Source: Posidonia oceanica
Taxonomy: Eukaryota; Streptophyta; Magnoliopsida; Alismatales; Posidoniaceae
Assembly: GCA_037176725.1 (NCBI GenBank)
Contig: JAZBRS010000054.1
Location: 14,154,001 to 14,218,000 of the forward strand
Length of the DNA: 64,000 bases
Reading direction: 5' to 3'
Of this stretch, positions 44,737-57,800 are shown one piece after another; the stretch's first letter is position 1; each line of letters begins with the position of its first letter. The translations under genes and the position numbers were made by a program. The notes beneath the pieces are model-generated. The model was not told where the DNA came from, did not search any database, and worked only from the letters and a program-made list of their open reading frames with translations.

Positions 44737-46450
44737 CTACTGATAGTACTTCTTGAGGTAGCAGAGGTTGACGGGCTCAGACTGCTCGACCTGATCCATA
44801 ACCTCAAGAGTTACGGTGCCGCCCGAGAAGACTTGCTTTACCACAAAGGGGCCACGCCAATTAGATCGGAATTTCCCTCGACCATCAGGCAAGTGAATGG
44901 CGTGTAGAACAAGGTCCCCTGTCTGGAAGCCTCTTGGCTGAACTTTCTTCAAGTATGACCTGGCCATTCTCTTTTGATAGCAGTGAGCATTATGCATAGC
45001 TTGCAGCCTGTGCTCATCAATCAAATTCAGTTGGACGCAGCGGTCTTCAACCCATTCTGCTTCATCCAACTCAGCTTCGCGTAGGATCCACAGTGAGGGG
45101 ATCTCTACCTCGACGGGCAACACCGCCTCCATGCTGTACACCAGAGAGTACGGGGTGGCGCCTGTTGAAGTGCAGACAGATGTCCTATACGCCTAGAGTG
45201 CGTAAGGAAGCTTGTCGTGCCAGTCCTTATGAGTTTCTGCCATTTTCTTCAGGATTTTTACCAGATTTTTGTTGGCGGACTCCACTGCACTGTTCATCTG
45301 TGACCGGTAAGGTGAGGATCTGTGATGTTTGATACTGAAGTTCTACAGATAGTCTTCGATCCTCTTACCAATATAATTTGTGCCATTGTCAGATATAATT
45401 GCATGCGGGACCCCGTACCGGGCTATGATATTGTTTCTGATGAACTTTTCTGTAGCCACGACAGTCATCGTCTTGTAGGAGGTCGCTTCCACCCATTTAG
45501 TGAAGTAATCAATCGCTACCAGAATGTAACGATGACCATTAGAAGCTGGAGGGTGAATGGCGCCAATGACATCAATCCCCCAGGTGGAGAAGGGCCACGG
45601 CGACGACATGCTGTGCAGTTCTTGAGGGGGCGCCCGAATAAAGTTACCGTGCACTTGGCAGTTATGGCATCTGCGGACGAATCGGCAGCAGTCGGCCTCC
45701 ATAGTCAGCCAATAGTATCCTTGCAGCATTATTTTCTTGGCCAGGAGGATGCCATTCATGTGCGGGCCGCAGGTCCCCGCATGCACTTGAAGCATCAGTG
45801 CATCGGCCTCTGATTTTTTCAGGCAGCGCAGGAGCATTTGATTGTATGATCTTCTGTACAACTGTCCTGCCCCCAATACATACTTTGACGCCAGACGCGT
45901 CAGAGTTCTTTTGTCCACTGGTGAGGTACCGGGTGGAAAGCTGCCGGACTCCAAGAAAGCTTTGATGTCTTTGTACCAGGGCTGCTCCTCTGTTGTTGGA
46001 TCTGCCTCCTCGATGCTCATATAGTGTGCAGGCTGCTCAATGCGAGTAACGGATACATCCACTGTGCTGTCTTTAGGTATACTAAGCCAGGACACTAGGG
46101 TAGCTAACGCATCTGTATATGCGTTCCTTGCTCGGTTCATGTATGTGAAGCAGATGCTTGCAAATTGTTCTATCAGCTTCAGCAGGTGCTCATGATATGG
46201 CAGTAGCTTCGGATCTTTCGTTTTCCACTCGCCGTTGACTTGAGAAATCACCAGCATAGCATCGCCGTGCACCAGCAGCTTCTGTACCTCGTGCTCGAGG
46301 GCAACATTCAGTCCTAGGATGCATGCCTCGTACTCTGCTTCGTTGTTGGTGCACTTGAAGGTCAGCTTCCTGGAGAAGGGAATCATCTGTCCCTGAGGTG
46401 TTGTCAGCACTACGCCTACGCCTCGGCCTCTTTTGTTTACGGCACCATCA
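44737..46450 (-). pseudogene. G archaeal-type RNase H and integrase
   Basis: Same frame as upstream pol. The second RNase H begins at YFDGAVNKRGRGVGVVL (about 46458-46408) and has NNEAEYEACILGL and VHGDAMLVISQV, the archaeal-type RNase H specific to the Tat lineage. Integrase has HAGTCGPHMNG and CHNC zinc ligands (about 45790-45650), D in GIDVIG (about 45580), D in SDNGTNYIG (about 45395) and E in SAVESANKN (about 45285). Stops: TAG at 45343-45345 and TAG at 45193-45195 (in a position where related elements have Trp in LWAYRTS). The C-terminus has PYSLVYSMEAVLPVEVEIPS and ends naturally at 44737. Confidence 0.9.
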
Positions 46451-47901
46451 AAGTATAGCTGCCATTGCACCTGATCTTCAGGATCCTTGTCTTCAGAGTC
46501 CTCCATTGCAAACAGAATGTCTTCATCTGGAAACTGTGTCTGGAGTGGCTGATATTCAGGCAGTGGGAGATCAGCAAGATGGTCCGCCATAGCTTGACCC
46601 TTCATGGATTTTTGCGTGACAAAGGTGATGTCGTACTGAGATAGTAGCACCTGCCACTTAGCACATCTGCCTACCATGGCCGGCTTTTGAAAGAGGAACT
46701 TGATTGGATCATGTCGGCATAAGAGCTGGACTAGGTATGCCATCATGTAATGCCTCAATTTCTGTGCAGCGCAGATGAGGGACAAGCAGGTCTTCTCTAT
46801 TGTACTGTACTTGGCTTCGCATTCATTGAACTTCTTGCTCAGGTAGTAGATGGCGCGCTACTTTCTACCAGACTCGTCATGTTGGCCCAAGATGGCGCCC
46901 ATGGAATGTTGTGTGGTAGAAAGGTAGAGAAGCAAGGGTCTTCCTGGAGTGGGGGGAACCAAGACAGGAGGCTTAATCAGTAGCTGCTTGATCTTGGCAA
47001 ATGCAGCCTAACACTCCTCGCTCCAATGAATCTGCACATTCTTCTTCAGGAGCTTGAATATAGGTTCACAGATGGGCGTAAGCTGTGCAATGAAGCGACT
47101 GATGTATTGTAAACGCCTGAGCAGACCTCTGACCTCCTTTTCAGTCCGAGGGGGTGGCATATCCACGATGGCTTTTGCCTTCATCGGGTCTACCTCAATC
47201 CCCCTTTGGCTAACAATGTAGCCCAGCAGTTTGCCAGATGATACCCCGAATACGCACTTGTTGGGGTTCAGGCGCAACTTGTACTTCTGTAGACGGGTAA
47301 AGAGCTTCTTTAGACAGGCAAGATGATCTTCAGGCTCTTTTGTTTCAGCAATCATGTCGTCTACATGGACCTCCACTTCTTGGTGCATGAGGTCGTGGAA
47401 CAGTGCAGTCATGGCCCTCTGATAGGTTGCACCAGCATTCTTCAGTCCGAACGGCATGACTTGGTAGCAGAAGACTCCCTAAGGGGTGATGAATGAAGTC
47501 TTTTCCATGTCTTCTTCTGCCATTTTGATCTGATTGTATCCAGAAAAGCCGTCCATGAAGGAGAGCATCTTGTGGCCCGCTGTATTGTCGACTAGGACGT
47601 TAATGTGAGGCAATGGGAAGTCGTCCTTGGGACTCGCCTTATTCAGGTCCCTATAGTCGATGTAGATCCGGACGTGGCCATCTTTCTTGGGCACAGGTAC
47701 AATGTTTGCCAGCCACTCAGGATAAAGGACGACCTTGAGGAAATTGACTCTGTGCTGTTTCATGATCTCTTCTTTAATCATAAGCAGCCACTGCGGTCGC
47801 CATCTTCTCAGCTTCTGCTTTACTGGCTTGGCATCTGGGTCCAGGGATAGATTGTGCACCACTATCTCTATGTCAAGGCCAACCATATCTTCATAACTCT
47901 A
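46451..47901 (-). pseudogene. G reverse transcriptase and first RNase H
   Basis: RT: YIDYRDLNKASPKDDFPLPH, FMDGFSGYNQIKM, MPFGLKNAGATYQRAM and the catalytic VHVDDMI (about 47370-47350), then YIVSQRGIEVDP. The first RNase H follows with LLLYLSTTQHSMGAILGQHD, the decayed form usual in Tat elements that carry two RNase H domains. Stops, all TAG: 47899-47901 (VFA*SYEDM, Trp in relatives), 47479-47481 (FITP*GVFCY, Trp in relatives), 47008-47010 and 46858-46860. No frameshift. Confidence 0.92.
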
Positions 47902-50900
47902 GGCGAAGACATCCGCATATTCTTTCAGGAATGCGATGAACTCTGCTCGAGCCTGGGGGGACAGCTGGGCACTGATGCGAACTTCTCTGACTTCCTCAAT
48001 TGTGCCGATATTGACAACCTCTGTTTCTTCTTCAACATGAAGGTTGGGGCCTTCTGGGTCGTCGTCGTAGGGTCGGAACTCGGGCAGTGGTTCGTCAGTC
48101 TCATCCATGCCCGTATCATCCTCCTCTCCATAAGCAATAAGTTTCGAGAGGATCTCTTTCTCAAAAGAAGGATTTGTGATGTCGAAAGAGTGTATATGTT
48201 CTGCTGCTTGGCCCTGGTGACGCTTCAGGATGGTCACGCTTACTCGAGTATTCTTGTAGCCTCGGTGCACGACCTCCGTCCTGGCAACTTCTTCTGTCTG
48301 CTCTGGCCTGGCTGATTCTGCTGATTGCTCTGCTGATACTGCTGAGGGCCTTGCTGATTCTACCACTAATACTGCTGATGGCCCTGCTACTGAGGCTGCT
48401 GACAACTCTGTTACTGATTCTGCTTTCTGCGTTGTTACTGCTGCTGCTTGGACTGCTAGTGTTTCCTCCTCTGAGTCTTCTGATGTGCTTGTGGAGGGTA
48501 TGTCGGACTGGCGGCTGATCTGGGTACTACCGATTGCTACACTGCCTAATTGGGGCATGTGCTGCACAAACCACCTAGACCCGCGTTCTGGTTGGAGGGT
48601 AATGAGCTCATCCGGTCTAGGGGAGTCCGGTATTGCCAAGTCTTCTTCTAGGACCATGATAGAGGCATGGTCTTCTCGCAGAGGAGGGTCTGTAGCCACG
48701 GCTTTCCCTTTCCTTTTTGCGGCTTGGTGCTCTGCCTAGTCTTCTGCTATCGACTTGAGTTGTTCTTGATAAAGTAGCTCTAAGTCGGACATCCATGAAT
48801 CGACCTGGGCTTCTATCGCCACTCCTTCCTCCTCATCCGAGGGTGAGTCGACGTAGTAGGCGCCGGGGGCTTGCGGCATTGGCCCGGCTGCAAGATGGAT
48901 CGCTGCCCTTGGTGTTTGCATGGTCTGGCTCATGGACGCGCCTGATAGCGGTAGCTTCGGCATCGGAGATCCAAACAGACTGGTCAGTGGGGCCACAGAC
49001 GGGTACGCTGTCAGGGTCACCGCTATAGTTAGAGGGCAGGCAGAGGTGCTCTTCTGAGGGCTCAAGGGCCGGGAGACTACGATACTCAATTGGTCCTCTG
49101 CAACTGGTGGTGACGGTGAGAGTGCGGCTTCTGACACCATGGGGTCCTGCCATGAGAGTTGCTGTTCTGTGGCAGGAGGATGCGAAGCGGACTGCGCTGG
49201 CTGCATTCTCAGTGATGCGGTTGCTGAAACGGGCCGAGTCGCGCTGCTGACTGAGTTGACTGACTGTCCCTCCAGAGAGAGTGACAGCGGTACTGATGCG
49301 ACTGCGACCGCAGGTAGCCTGCCTGATTCTACCAGAAGGAGTGTCTTTGACTTCTGAGCTGCTGCTGCTGCCTGTGCTTGTAATGTGGATGTGGCTGTAG
49401 GAATATTAGAGCTTGTCAATTCCACCACACAGCTTGCTGATTTGTCTGCTGTATCTGATGAAGGAAGAGCCAAACAAACTGACCAGGGCGCTTCCGTGCT
49501 GATCTGAGCCTTACTGCCAGTTGGAACTGCCTCTGTTGTGCCAGATTGCTCCTCATCCGAGTAGTAGTCCTCAATGCAGACCCAATCTTCCGTTGGCACC
49601 GTGACTTCATCATCAGTTGATCCCAGAACTCCTGCACTGGTGAAGTTAGTGAGCTCTCTGGGGATGGCAGGTTCCTGATTCTTCATCTGGAGGCAGTGAT
49701 CTTCATTGCGCTTGGGCACATAATCGAGGCCTTCAGATTTCCTCCGCTCCGCCACTACGATCGGCTCTGCGATCCCTTGGCCGTGACGCCCGAGCGGTGT
49801 ACCCTTTATGTAACCCCACCTGTGACATACATTCTCGACCATTCGAAAGGGGTTGTTGTGAACGGCCAAGGAGTTGGCGCGTTCAAGATCAGGAATGAAG
49901 TTAACCGGCTCGCATTGGTTAACGTGATACAAGGCTTCGGAAGTCTCAGGGTCAAACGGGATAGCTCATGAAGAGACGGGGGAGACTGCCTCGATCCGCT
50001 CCTTCTCAAGGTTCTCTGCCATGACGACAATGACATCATCGCCGCGACGGTACTATATCATCCGATGGAGGGTCGAGGGAAGGACCTGATGCTTGTGGAG
50101 CCAAGGGCGCCCAAGTAGGAGATTGAAATTCGGCTTCAAGTCGACGACATAGAATTCTACATCGAAAACGACCGGGCCAATAGCAAGAGGAATAATCAGG
50201 ATCCCCAGAGCGTCATGGTGGGTGTTGTCAAAAGCTGTCATTCCCTTCATGGCTGGCGTGATGTCCTCGGCTTTGGATCCGAGCTTGGTTGCAATATGTA
50301 AGGGGCAGACGTTAAGGCCTGACCCGTTATCAACCAGTGTTAGGGGAATGCGAAAGTTTTTGAACTGAACCGTGATGAACAGGGGTTGATTGTGATTAAT
50401 CCCCGCCGGAGGCAGCTCATCACTTGTAAAAGAGATGACCAGGGGCTCCGCAATCATCCCTACCATGCTTTCCAAGGCTGAAGGCTCAATAGACTGGGAC
50501 ACATGGGCAGCTTGGAACACGCGAAGAAAAGCCTCGCGGTGTTCGGTAGAGGTGTGGATTAGGTCCCATATGGAAATGTCGGCTTTGACCTTCTTAAGTT
50601 GGGAGGTTATGTTTGCCTTGGGTTGGTTCTTTTTGGCAATAGGAGGGGTTGTTTTGGCAAGCTCTAAAGGGGTAGTGGCAGGAGATTGGGCTACTACGGG
50701 CTGAGCAGCGGTTTGGCTGGCTACAGGTTGATTTGAGGTTGGGTCCACTATGGGTTGGTTAGAGGGTGGGGGCATAGCAGGTTCGGGGTAATTTGACCTA
50801 ATGGCTGGTGCTGGGGGTCTGTAGACCCTCCCCGATCGCGTTACTTCTGCGCACATTTCTGTGGCGTAGCTGTAAGGGACGCGATGGGTGTCCAGGGTTA

Positions 50901-51168
50901 AATCAATAACCATTAGAGCACGTGCTGCGAGCACAGGAGGGGTTACAGGGGGACCTACTGGGTATTGAGGTCTATGGTAAGGTTGTTGGGGTGGGAAGGT
51001 AGGGGCTGGCTGAGGTCTGCGTAGAAGATGTATGGGGGATTCTAGCTGAGGCTGCCCTAAGAGGTGGACAGGGGGTGTAGGCTGGGCCCTAGCTAGGAGG
51101 TGTACAGGGGGTTGAGTTTGAGGGAGCACAGCAGAAGGTGCAGAGGGGCGCTCCGGCCTGGCATGCGG
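47902..51168 (-). pseudogene. G protease and linker to RT
   Basis: Pro-rich N-terminal stretch, then an aspartic protease with LTLVDNGSGLNVCPL (active site about 50335-50315) and a C-terminal LLLGRPWLHKH, the DNGS-type site usual in Ogre/Tat. A long Ser/Ala/Glu-rich linker of more than 600 residues (49932-47899) leads to RT; Ogre elements also have a long protease-RT spacer, part of it spliced out in characterised members. Stops: TAG 50053-50055, TGA 49966-49968, TAG 48736-48738. All lie in the same phase as gag and RT. Confidence 0.85.
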
Positions 51169-53714
51169 TCAGATCATGTGAACTCCCGACTCGGAGTCGA
51201 CAACTGCCGTGCGATAGAGATTGATGGGGAAAGGCTCAAAGATATCAGAAATAAGATCAGAAGGGTCTACAACAGAGGTAGTAGGCCCAGAAGGAAAGAC
51301 AGAGTGGATGCCTGAGGTTCCCGCCCCTGCCAAATAAGTGTGTTCCGGTAGGGGTTGGTGGATGATGCCAGAATGAGGGGGAACAGCTGAATGTGCAGAT
51401 GCATGTGTGCGTGCTTGAGTGGATGCCTCGTGCGTGTCAATCACAATCGTTCTCGATTCGATTAAGTCCTGAATAGCGTTCCGTAGGGAGTAGCAATTGT
51501 TCGTCGAATGCCCGACGCTTCGATGGAAATTGCAGAAGAGGTTCGCCTTAAACCAATGCGGCAAAGGATTTGGGGGCGGGCGAACCTCCGAGAACTTCAG
51601 GAGCAATGCAACCTTCGGCAAGATGACCGTGAGCGGTTCCACTAGTGGGGCGAATTTCCGCTTCTCAATGGGTGGCCTTCTTTGCCTCTGGTATGAGCCT
51701 TGCTGAACCGGTGCGATAGGGTAGACCGGTCTAGCGGTGGTTGTGATCTGTGGTGTAGGTGGATTCCTAGGTGCAGGAGCATACACCATTTGAGCTGGAG
51801 CAGGCCGGGATGGCAAGTGAACAGGCACAGCAGGAGAGTCGATGAATGCAACAGCGATTTTCGGCAAATCCTTCTTCTTTGGTCGGTTGTTGCTGCTGCC
51901 GCTGTTGTTGTTGGAGGCGTTGCTGTTGGCACTGTTATTGCTGATCGCGGCCTGCTTAGCGAACACAGAGAGAGTCGGGAAGTTGCCACTCTGCAAAGAA
52001 CTCTCCAAGTGCGCTCCAGCTCGGATAAGTGCTGCAAAAGTGGTGACTGGCTGAATACTAAGTAGAGCTCCAAGAGATGGCTGCGCCCCTTTGATAACGA
52101 TTTCGATAGACTCCTCGTCAAAGGATCGATCTCGGACTTGTGAGGCAAGGGCGCGCCAGCGGCCGACGTACTCCCCGAACGACTCGCTGGAATTCTACTT
52201 GATTGCGATCAAGTCCGCCCGCTTTGGGACTAGATCGAGGTTGAAGGAGTACTGTTCCAGGAACGCGTGATTGAGGTCGTTCCAAGTCTTGATGGCTGAC
52301 TTATCGAGCGATGTGAACCACTTGAGTGCTGGCCCAGTCAAGCTCTTCTGGAATAGGCGGATCAGCAACCTCTCGTCAGCCTGAAGCTGAGCGAGATCAC
52401 CGCAATACGCCTTCAGGTGTGCTACGAGGCAGCCCCTACCATTGTATTTTTCGAAGTCCGGGATTTTGAACTTTGGAGGGAGTACCGCCTCTGGAAAGCA
52501 GTAGAGGTCCCGAAATTGGTAGGTCTGGTGCTCAGTACCTTGCACTAGTCGTAGTGCCTTCTCTAAGACGTCCATCCGGTTGTTGATGGGGTCTGGATTT
52601 GCTGCCATAGGAGAGGGATCGGTAGGGGTATTGAGCACATACGCCGAATGGGTCGCACCTAAGTGCTCCTCCAGATCTACCATAGCGTCGCCTGGTAGAG
52701 CAACGGGATGGCTGGCGTATCCGTGCTGGGGAACTATGTATGCAGGAATGAATGCGGGGTTCTGGGCCCGATGCAAGGGAGGAGGGTAGAAGATATGCTG
52801 TGCTGTGGGAGGAGTAGGATGCTGGAGCACCAGTTGCTGTACAGGCGGGGTGCCAGACAGCGAGCTAGTGGAGTACTGGGCTCCAGCCAGCCCAAAGGAC
52901 TGGCCACCAGGGGGAAGAGGAGTATGCTGTGCTAAGTGTTGTGCAGAAGGAGGCGGTAACCGGGCCCCCATCGTCGGAACCGTGAGCAGTTGCGACGATG
53001 GTCGAGGCGGAGGTGTGGAGGTGGATGCATGAAATGCAGGAACTGGCCTCAAAGGAACCTCAAGGGCGATAGGAGCAAAAGAGGGACGAACCGATAGAGC
53101 CATGCCCTGACCGATAGAGCCATGCCCTGCAGTCTCTGGGCAAGCTCCATCAAGTGCTGGTACTGAGCTTCAAGCATTCCGTCAGCAGGAACGCTGAAGT
53201 GCAGTGCCGACGAGGATTGAGAGGCAAACGGCACGGACACAGACTGTCCAGGAGGAGTAGGCGCTATAGCAAATGTCGCAGTAGCAGTAGGAGGGATGTC
53301 AAAGGCGACGTATCCTTGGGAAGGAGGGGGCAGTGGCATCTCCGAAGCGTGAGTAACGGTCATCAAGATAGACTCGGTGACCGGATCTGGAGGAAGAGAT
53401 GCTTGCCACTGTCCTGGGACATACTGAGATCCTAAAGGCGTCAGGGGAGGAAACCCTGGCGTCGGAGGGGGAACAAGAGAGGCAAAAGGAGCAACCAGAG
53501 GGGCCGGAGCGGAAACACCCTCTGTAACAGGAGTGAAGAGAGGCTCACTGACGTACTGGGCCATTGCTGACCTAGAGCGCGTGAGAATAGGGCTGCGATA
53601 GGTATGCAAGCGGTGATTCCTAGTAGGAGCTATCGTCGCAAAGGCGGATAGCTCAGAAGGGGAATGGTTGCGAACAAGGTCGCAACAAGGGTGCCAGAAA
53701 GGGACGGTACTCAA
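51169..53714 (-). pseudogene. G gag, broken by a 20-bp duplication and stops
   Basis: Starts MSTVPFWHPC at 53714; an inner ATG (MAQYVSEP) may be the true start. Ser/Pro/Ala-rich N-terminus, then the capsid domain at about 52500-52200 with PPKFKIPDFEKYNGRG, LIRLFQKSLTGPALKWF and NDLNHAFLEQYSFN. Nucleocapsid-like CNFHRSVGHSTNNCYSLRNA at about 51540-51480. A direct 20-bp duplication (CCGATAGAGCCATGCCCTGA, about 53093-53132) shifts the frame; the phases on each side differ by exactly the amount a 20-bp insert predicts. A TAG at 52195-52197 and a TGA at 51169-51171 interrupt the rest. Confidence 0.9.
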
Positions 53715-54872
53715 GCTCCAGCAAAGGGAACTTGCTTACTGATCACTGCTGACATAGACAGAGACAAAAAGGATTAGATACTGAAAGACAAAAATGAGTT
53801 AAGTTAGATGGCATGAATGATATGCATACTTTCTAGTATGCCCCCCTCACCTATCTAGTGTATCCTAGTAAGTGGTCTACTTCGGATATCCCCAAGTGTA
53901 CAGGTCACCGACTCAGGTCAGAAAAGTAGGCTCCCTGTCGAACTCCTAGCCAAAGCTGAGGAAATAACAGGGTGGTGCGTTGGTGGCCTTGACCCTGCCA
54001 AAGCGTGGGCAGTACACTCCACTACACCGACACGACCCCTGGACAAAGGGGGGACAGACCGACCGACTTGACCCACGCCAAAAGCAGTGGAACATGGGGT
54101 CGGGACCATCCTTCGCAAACTAGTAGGTGGACTCAGATGAGAAGAATGCATGCCCTATATGATGCTTATGCGAATGCTTAAAGTTTTTTATCTTGCACGT
54201 TTTATTAGACCAAGGGGGTGAAGGATTGTTTGAAGTCTCTAGTTGCTCCTAGAAGTTCCTTTTACTTGCCATTTTTAGTTAACCATAGGGGGAGCAAACA
54301 AGTCTCTACTATCCTAGGCATGGCATGTGCGAAAGGGAAGAAAATCAGTCAAATATGGCAAGCAAACAGCATACAACATAGCAAAAGGCAAGTGCATGGC
54401 ATGTGCGAGTGTTTGTGAGTATAATAGTGAAGAGACAAGCATTCATCACATCAAAAGGCATACATACAGGACATGTGCGCGTGTAGTGGCATAGCAAATG
54501 TGTAAAAGAAAGCATTCATCATTCAAAAAGCATGTATTATTGCCAAACAAGTATGTAGACATGCATCGTGTAGGAAATAAAGCAATAGTAAGCAAGCAAG
54601 ATAAAGAAAGTAAAGACAGGTAAGTGGCAAAGCAAACAAAAGTAGAAGCAAGGAAATAGACAAGCAAACAAGCAATGGAGGCAAAACAGAGCAAAACAGA
54701 ACGCAAACCAAGGCAAAGGAGGTGCAAAACCTAAGCGGAGTAGCCGTGAGGCGACTTGCTAGGAGTTTGCACAGAAAGGCGAGCAAAACAGGCAAAGAAG
54801 GCACAAAAGCAGACAAAACTGCGAAAGCGGCGAGCGAAAAAGCCAAAAAAAACGAAAGCCGGAGTCTAGCAT
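53715..54872 (-). other. G 5' leader
   Basis: About 1.16 kb between primer-binding site and gag, low complexity (minus strand T/C-rich, TTTGCTTGCTTG-type). Frames here are leucine/cysteine-rich chance translations. ORF1, which occupies this position in classical Ogre elements, is absent. Confidence 0.7.
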
Positions 54873-54890
54873 TCCCCAGCAGAGTCGCCA
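54873..54890 (-). promoter_or_regulatory. Primer-binding site of G (tRNA-Arg type)
   Basis: The minus strand reads TGGCGACTCTGCTGGGGA one base after the LTR end. It is the complement of a plant tRNA-Arg 3' end as I remember it (TCCCCAGCGGAGTCG plus CCA), with one C/T mismatch. tRNA-Arg priming is described for Ogre elements. Confidence 0.82.
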
Positions 54891-54891
54891 C

Positions 54892-57800
54892 TGTAGTAAT
54901 CCCAATCAGAATCAGGTTTACTATTAGCGGCTATGTCCAAGGAGGAGGGCTCAACTCGAAAACACTTAAAACAGAGGAGAAAAGATAAGAAGAGAAAGAG
55001 ATAAGACAATTCAGAGTCGCCACCGTGTCTATTATCGGGAGACAAGGAAAATCGGGGGAAATGCGTGAGTTAACACGCAAAACCAAGCAAAAGATGCAAT
55101 GCAAAGCAATGCAAAAGAAAACAAATGCAAATGAATGCAAATGAGATGACTCATGCCTAGGATAAGGGCAATATGGTCATTGCGGGCCAAAAGACTGGGC
55201 AAGGATTCCTGTTACGTGCGGGGAAGGTGTTAGGCACCCCCGACACGCTCGAGAATCAGTCTTTCTAGGCTTACGCTCGCATACGCAGGGAAATGCAGGT
55301 TTGAATGCCAAAATGCCAATGAATGCTCATAGGTGTGCTCTAAGTGGTGGGATACAATGGAAGGAAGTAAACGTGCAGTCTAAGTGCTCAGCAGCGCTGT
55401 CTGTGTTCCGAACCAGGCGAAACCTGGCTCGTGAGAACTCCAGGTAGTAAGCATCACTGCCCTATATGCAAATGCAAGCGGAAAAGCAAAACGACGATAA
55501 AACCAAGCAATGCAGGTGACATGCAAGAGAAAACGGCGTAAAGCACGCGAAACAACGCTAGAAACGAGAGCGGCACACAAAACGGTGCAAGAAAAAGAGG
55601 CCGGCATGCAAAACGGTGCAAGAAAGCAAAGCGGCATGCAAAACGGTGTGAGAAAATAAAGCGGCACGTGAAACGGTGTGAGAAATCAGAGCGGGCGCGC
55701 AAAACGGTGCCAAAAATCGAGCGGGCACGCGAAATGGTACCAAAAGCAGAGCGGGCACGCGAAACGGTGCCAGAAATAGAGCAGGCACGCGAAACGGTGC
55801 CAAAAGCAGAGCGGGCACGCGAAACGGTACCAAAAAAAGAGTGGGCACGCGAAACGGTGCCAAAAGCAAAGCGGGCACGCAAAACGGTGCCAAAGGCAAA
55901 ACGGGCACGTAAAATGGTGCCAAAAACAGAGCGGGCACGTGAAACGGTGCCAAAAGCAAAGCGGGCATGCAAAACGGTGCAAAAGCGAAACGGGCACGCA
56001 AAACGGTGCCAAAACAAGCGAGATAATGCATCGATAAACCATGCAGATGCAAATGCTAAGAAAAAGAGCAGGAGAAGCAAAGGAGAGGTAAACAGTGCAA
56101 GTGTGAGAACGAGCGTCGTTTAAAGACTACGCAAAGTAGGTGTGAAGACCTACAAAGGGGAAGGGAAGCAAGTGGAAGGATTACCACTGTTTTGTGACTG
56201 TTTCCCACCAAAATGTCCCACGATGTGTCTCGCACGCTGCCAAAAGCTCGTGATGCGATCGGATCGTGGAAAAGGGGGAAGAAAGTTACAATTAGTGGTG
56301 AATCCAGGAGAAACGCAACACAAAGCACTGGGAGTACGCGAAAAGAGGAAGCAGAGTTGATAGATAAGAAGAGGAAGTCCTATTCTACATGCTCGAGAAA
56401 TCAGAAAGCAAAAACAATGCTTGGAATGCAAATGGTGTGCAAATGAATGCTGTGCAAGGGTTCAGGAGGACTTACCTTGGAAATCTGAAGCCTGATCTGA
56501 AATCTACTTGGTCCATGCTGAAGAGTGCTCCGCCGGGGTCGTCCAGGTAGCTTGGTTGAGAAGATCCAACGGCCGGATCTAAAGATATCCCAGCTTCAAG
56601 GCAGAAGGGCCAGAACAGGGGAGAAGAATGGATCTAGGTGTACAGGAGGTCCTAGGGGTGTGCAAAACAGGTCCTCCCATGTGGATGGGAGCTAAGAATG
56701 CCTAAGTGTGTGCAAGGAGTGCCAAATGCAAGAATACATGAATGCAATGCATGCAGAATGCAAGAAGAGACTTAGGGATGATTTTTCAGAAAACTTGGGA
56801 CTTATATGCAATTTCGAAAAGATGGGGGTCTAAAATGCAAGAGTTTTGAAAAGTTAGGGGCTTTTATGCAAAGTTTTTGAAAACCAGGGGGTCTGAGTAC
56901 AATTTTGCAAAATGCAGGGTTCAAAATGCAATTTTTCAAGATAAACATGCATCAGGACAAGTTTTGAAATCATATGGGAGATTGGCATGCAATTTGGAAA
57001 TCAACAGGGTCTAAAATGCAATTTTTCCAGCAAAACAAGGGTCTGAGTGGTCTGGGAATGCAAACAGGGGACCTATATGCAATTTTTAAATCATGCGGGG
57101 TCTAAAATGCAATTTTATAAGCAAAATATGCATTTAAATGATTTTTATAAGCAGGCAGAGGACTTATATGCAATTTTTAAATCATGCAGGGTCGAAAATG
57201 CAATTTTATAAGCAAAATATGCATTTAAATGACAGCAGAGGACCTATATGCAATTTTTAAATCATGCAGGGTCAAAAATGCAATTTTATAAGCAAAATAT
57301 GCATTTAAATACATGCTATGCATTGATGAAGGACCTATATGCGAAAATCAGAAAATATGAGGGAAATGATGCAATGCAGTAAGATAAATTGGAAAATAAA
57401 AACCTAAGTTAACAGATCAGAGGACTAAACTGTAAATAAGGAAAACAGTAGGGACTAAAAATGCAATTTATCAAGGTAAAATTAAAGCATTAAATTAGAT
57501 TAAGTACTGAAGGACTAACATGCAATAATAGAAAGCTAGAGGGCCAGGACTTAAACAAAATACTGAAGAAAAGCACTGTAGAAGGACTAACATGCAATTA
57601 ATTGATTTTTTAGGTTTTTCATGCAAAATCATATGATTTTAATACGAAATTGAATGAATGATGAACAGAAGCAGGACTGGAATGCAAATAAGTAAAAACA
57701 GAGATCGAAAATGCAATATTTGGCAAAATAAACATGCTAAGCTAAAATAAAGCTACAGTAACCAGAAGAAAAACCAGGCACTGTAGCAAAATGCTACCAG

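Noticed and set aside
54873..54890. tRNA gene fragment
   Set aside because: Only the 3'-end complement needed for priming is present, at the LTR edge; no cloverleaf can be formed from the surroundings.
54523..54891. Leucine-rich ORF starting at the G primer-binding site, resembling a membrane protein
   Set aside because: Begins at a GTG in the PBS, low complexity T/C-rich leader, no family resemblance.
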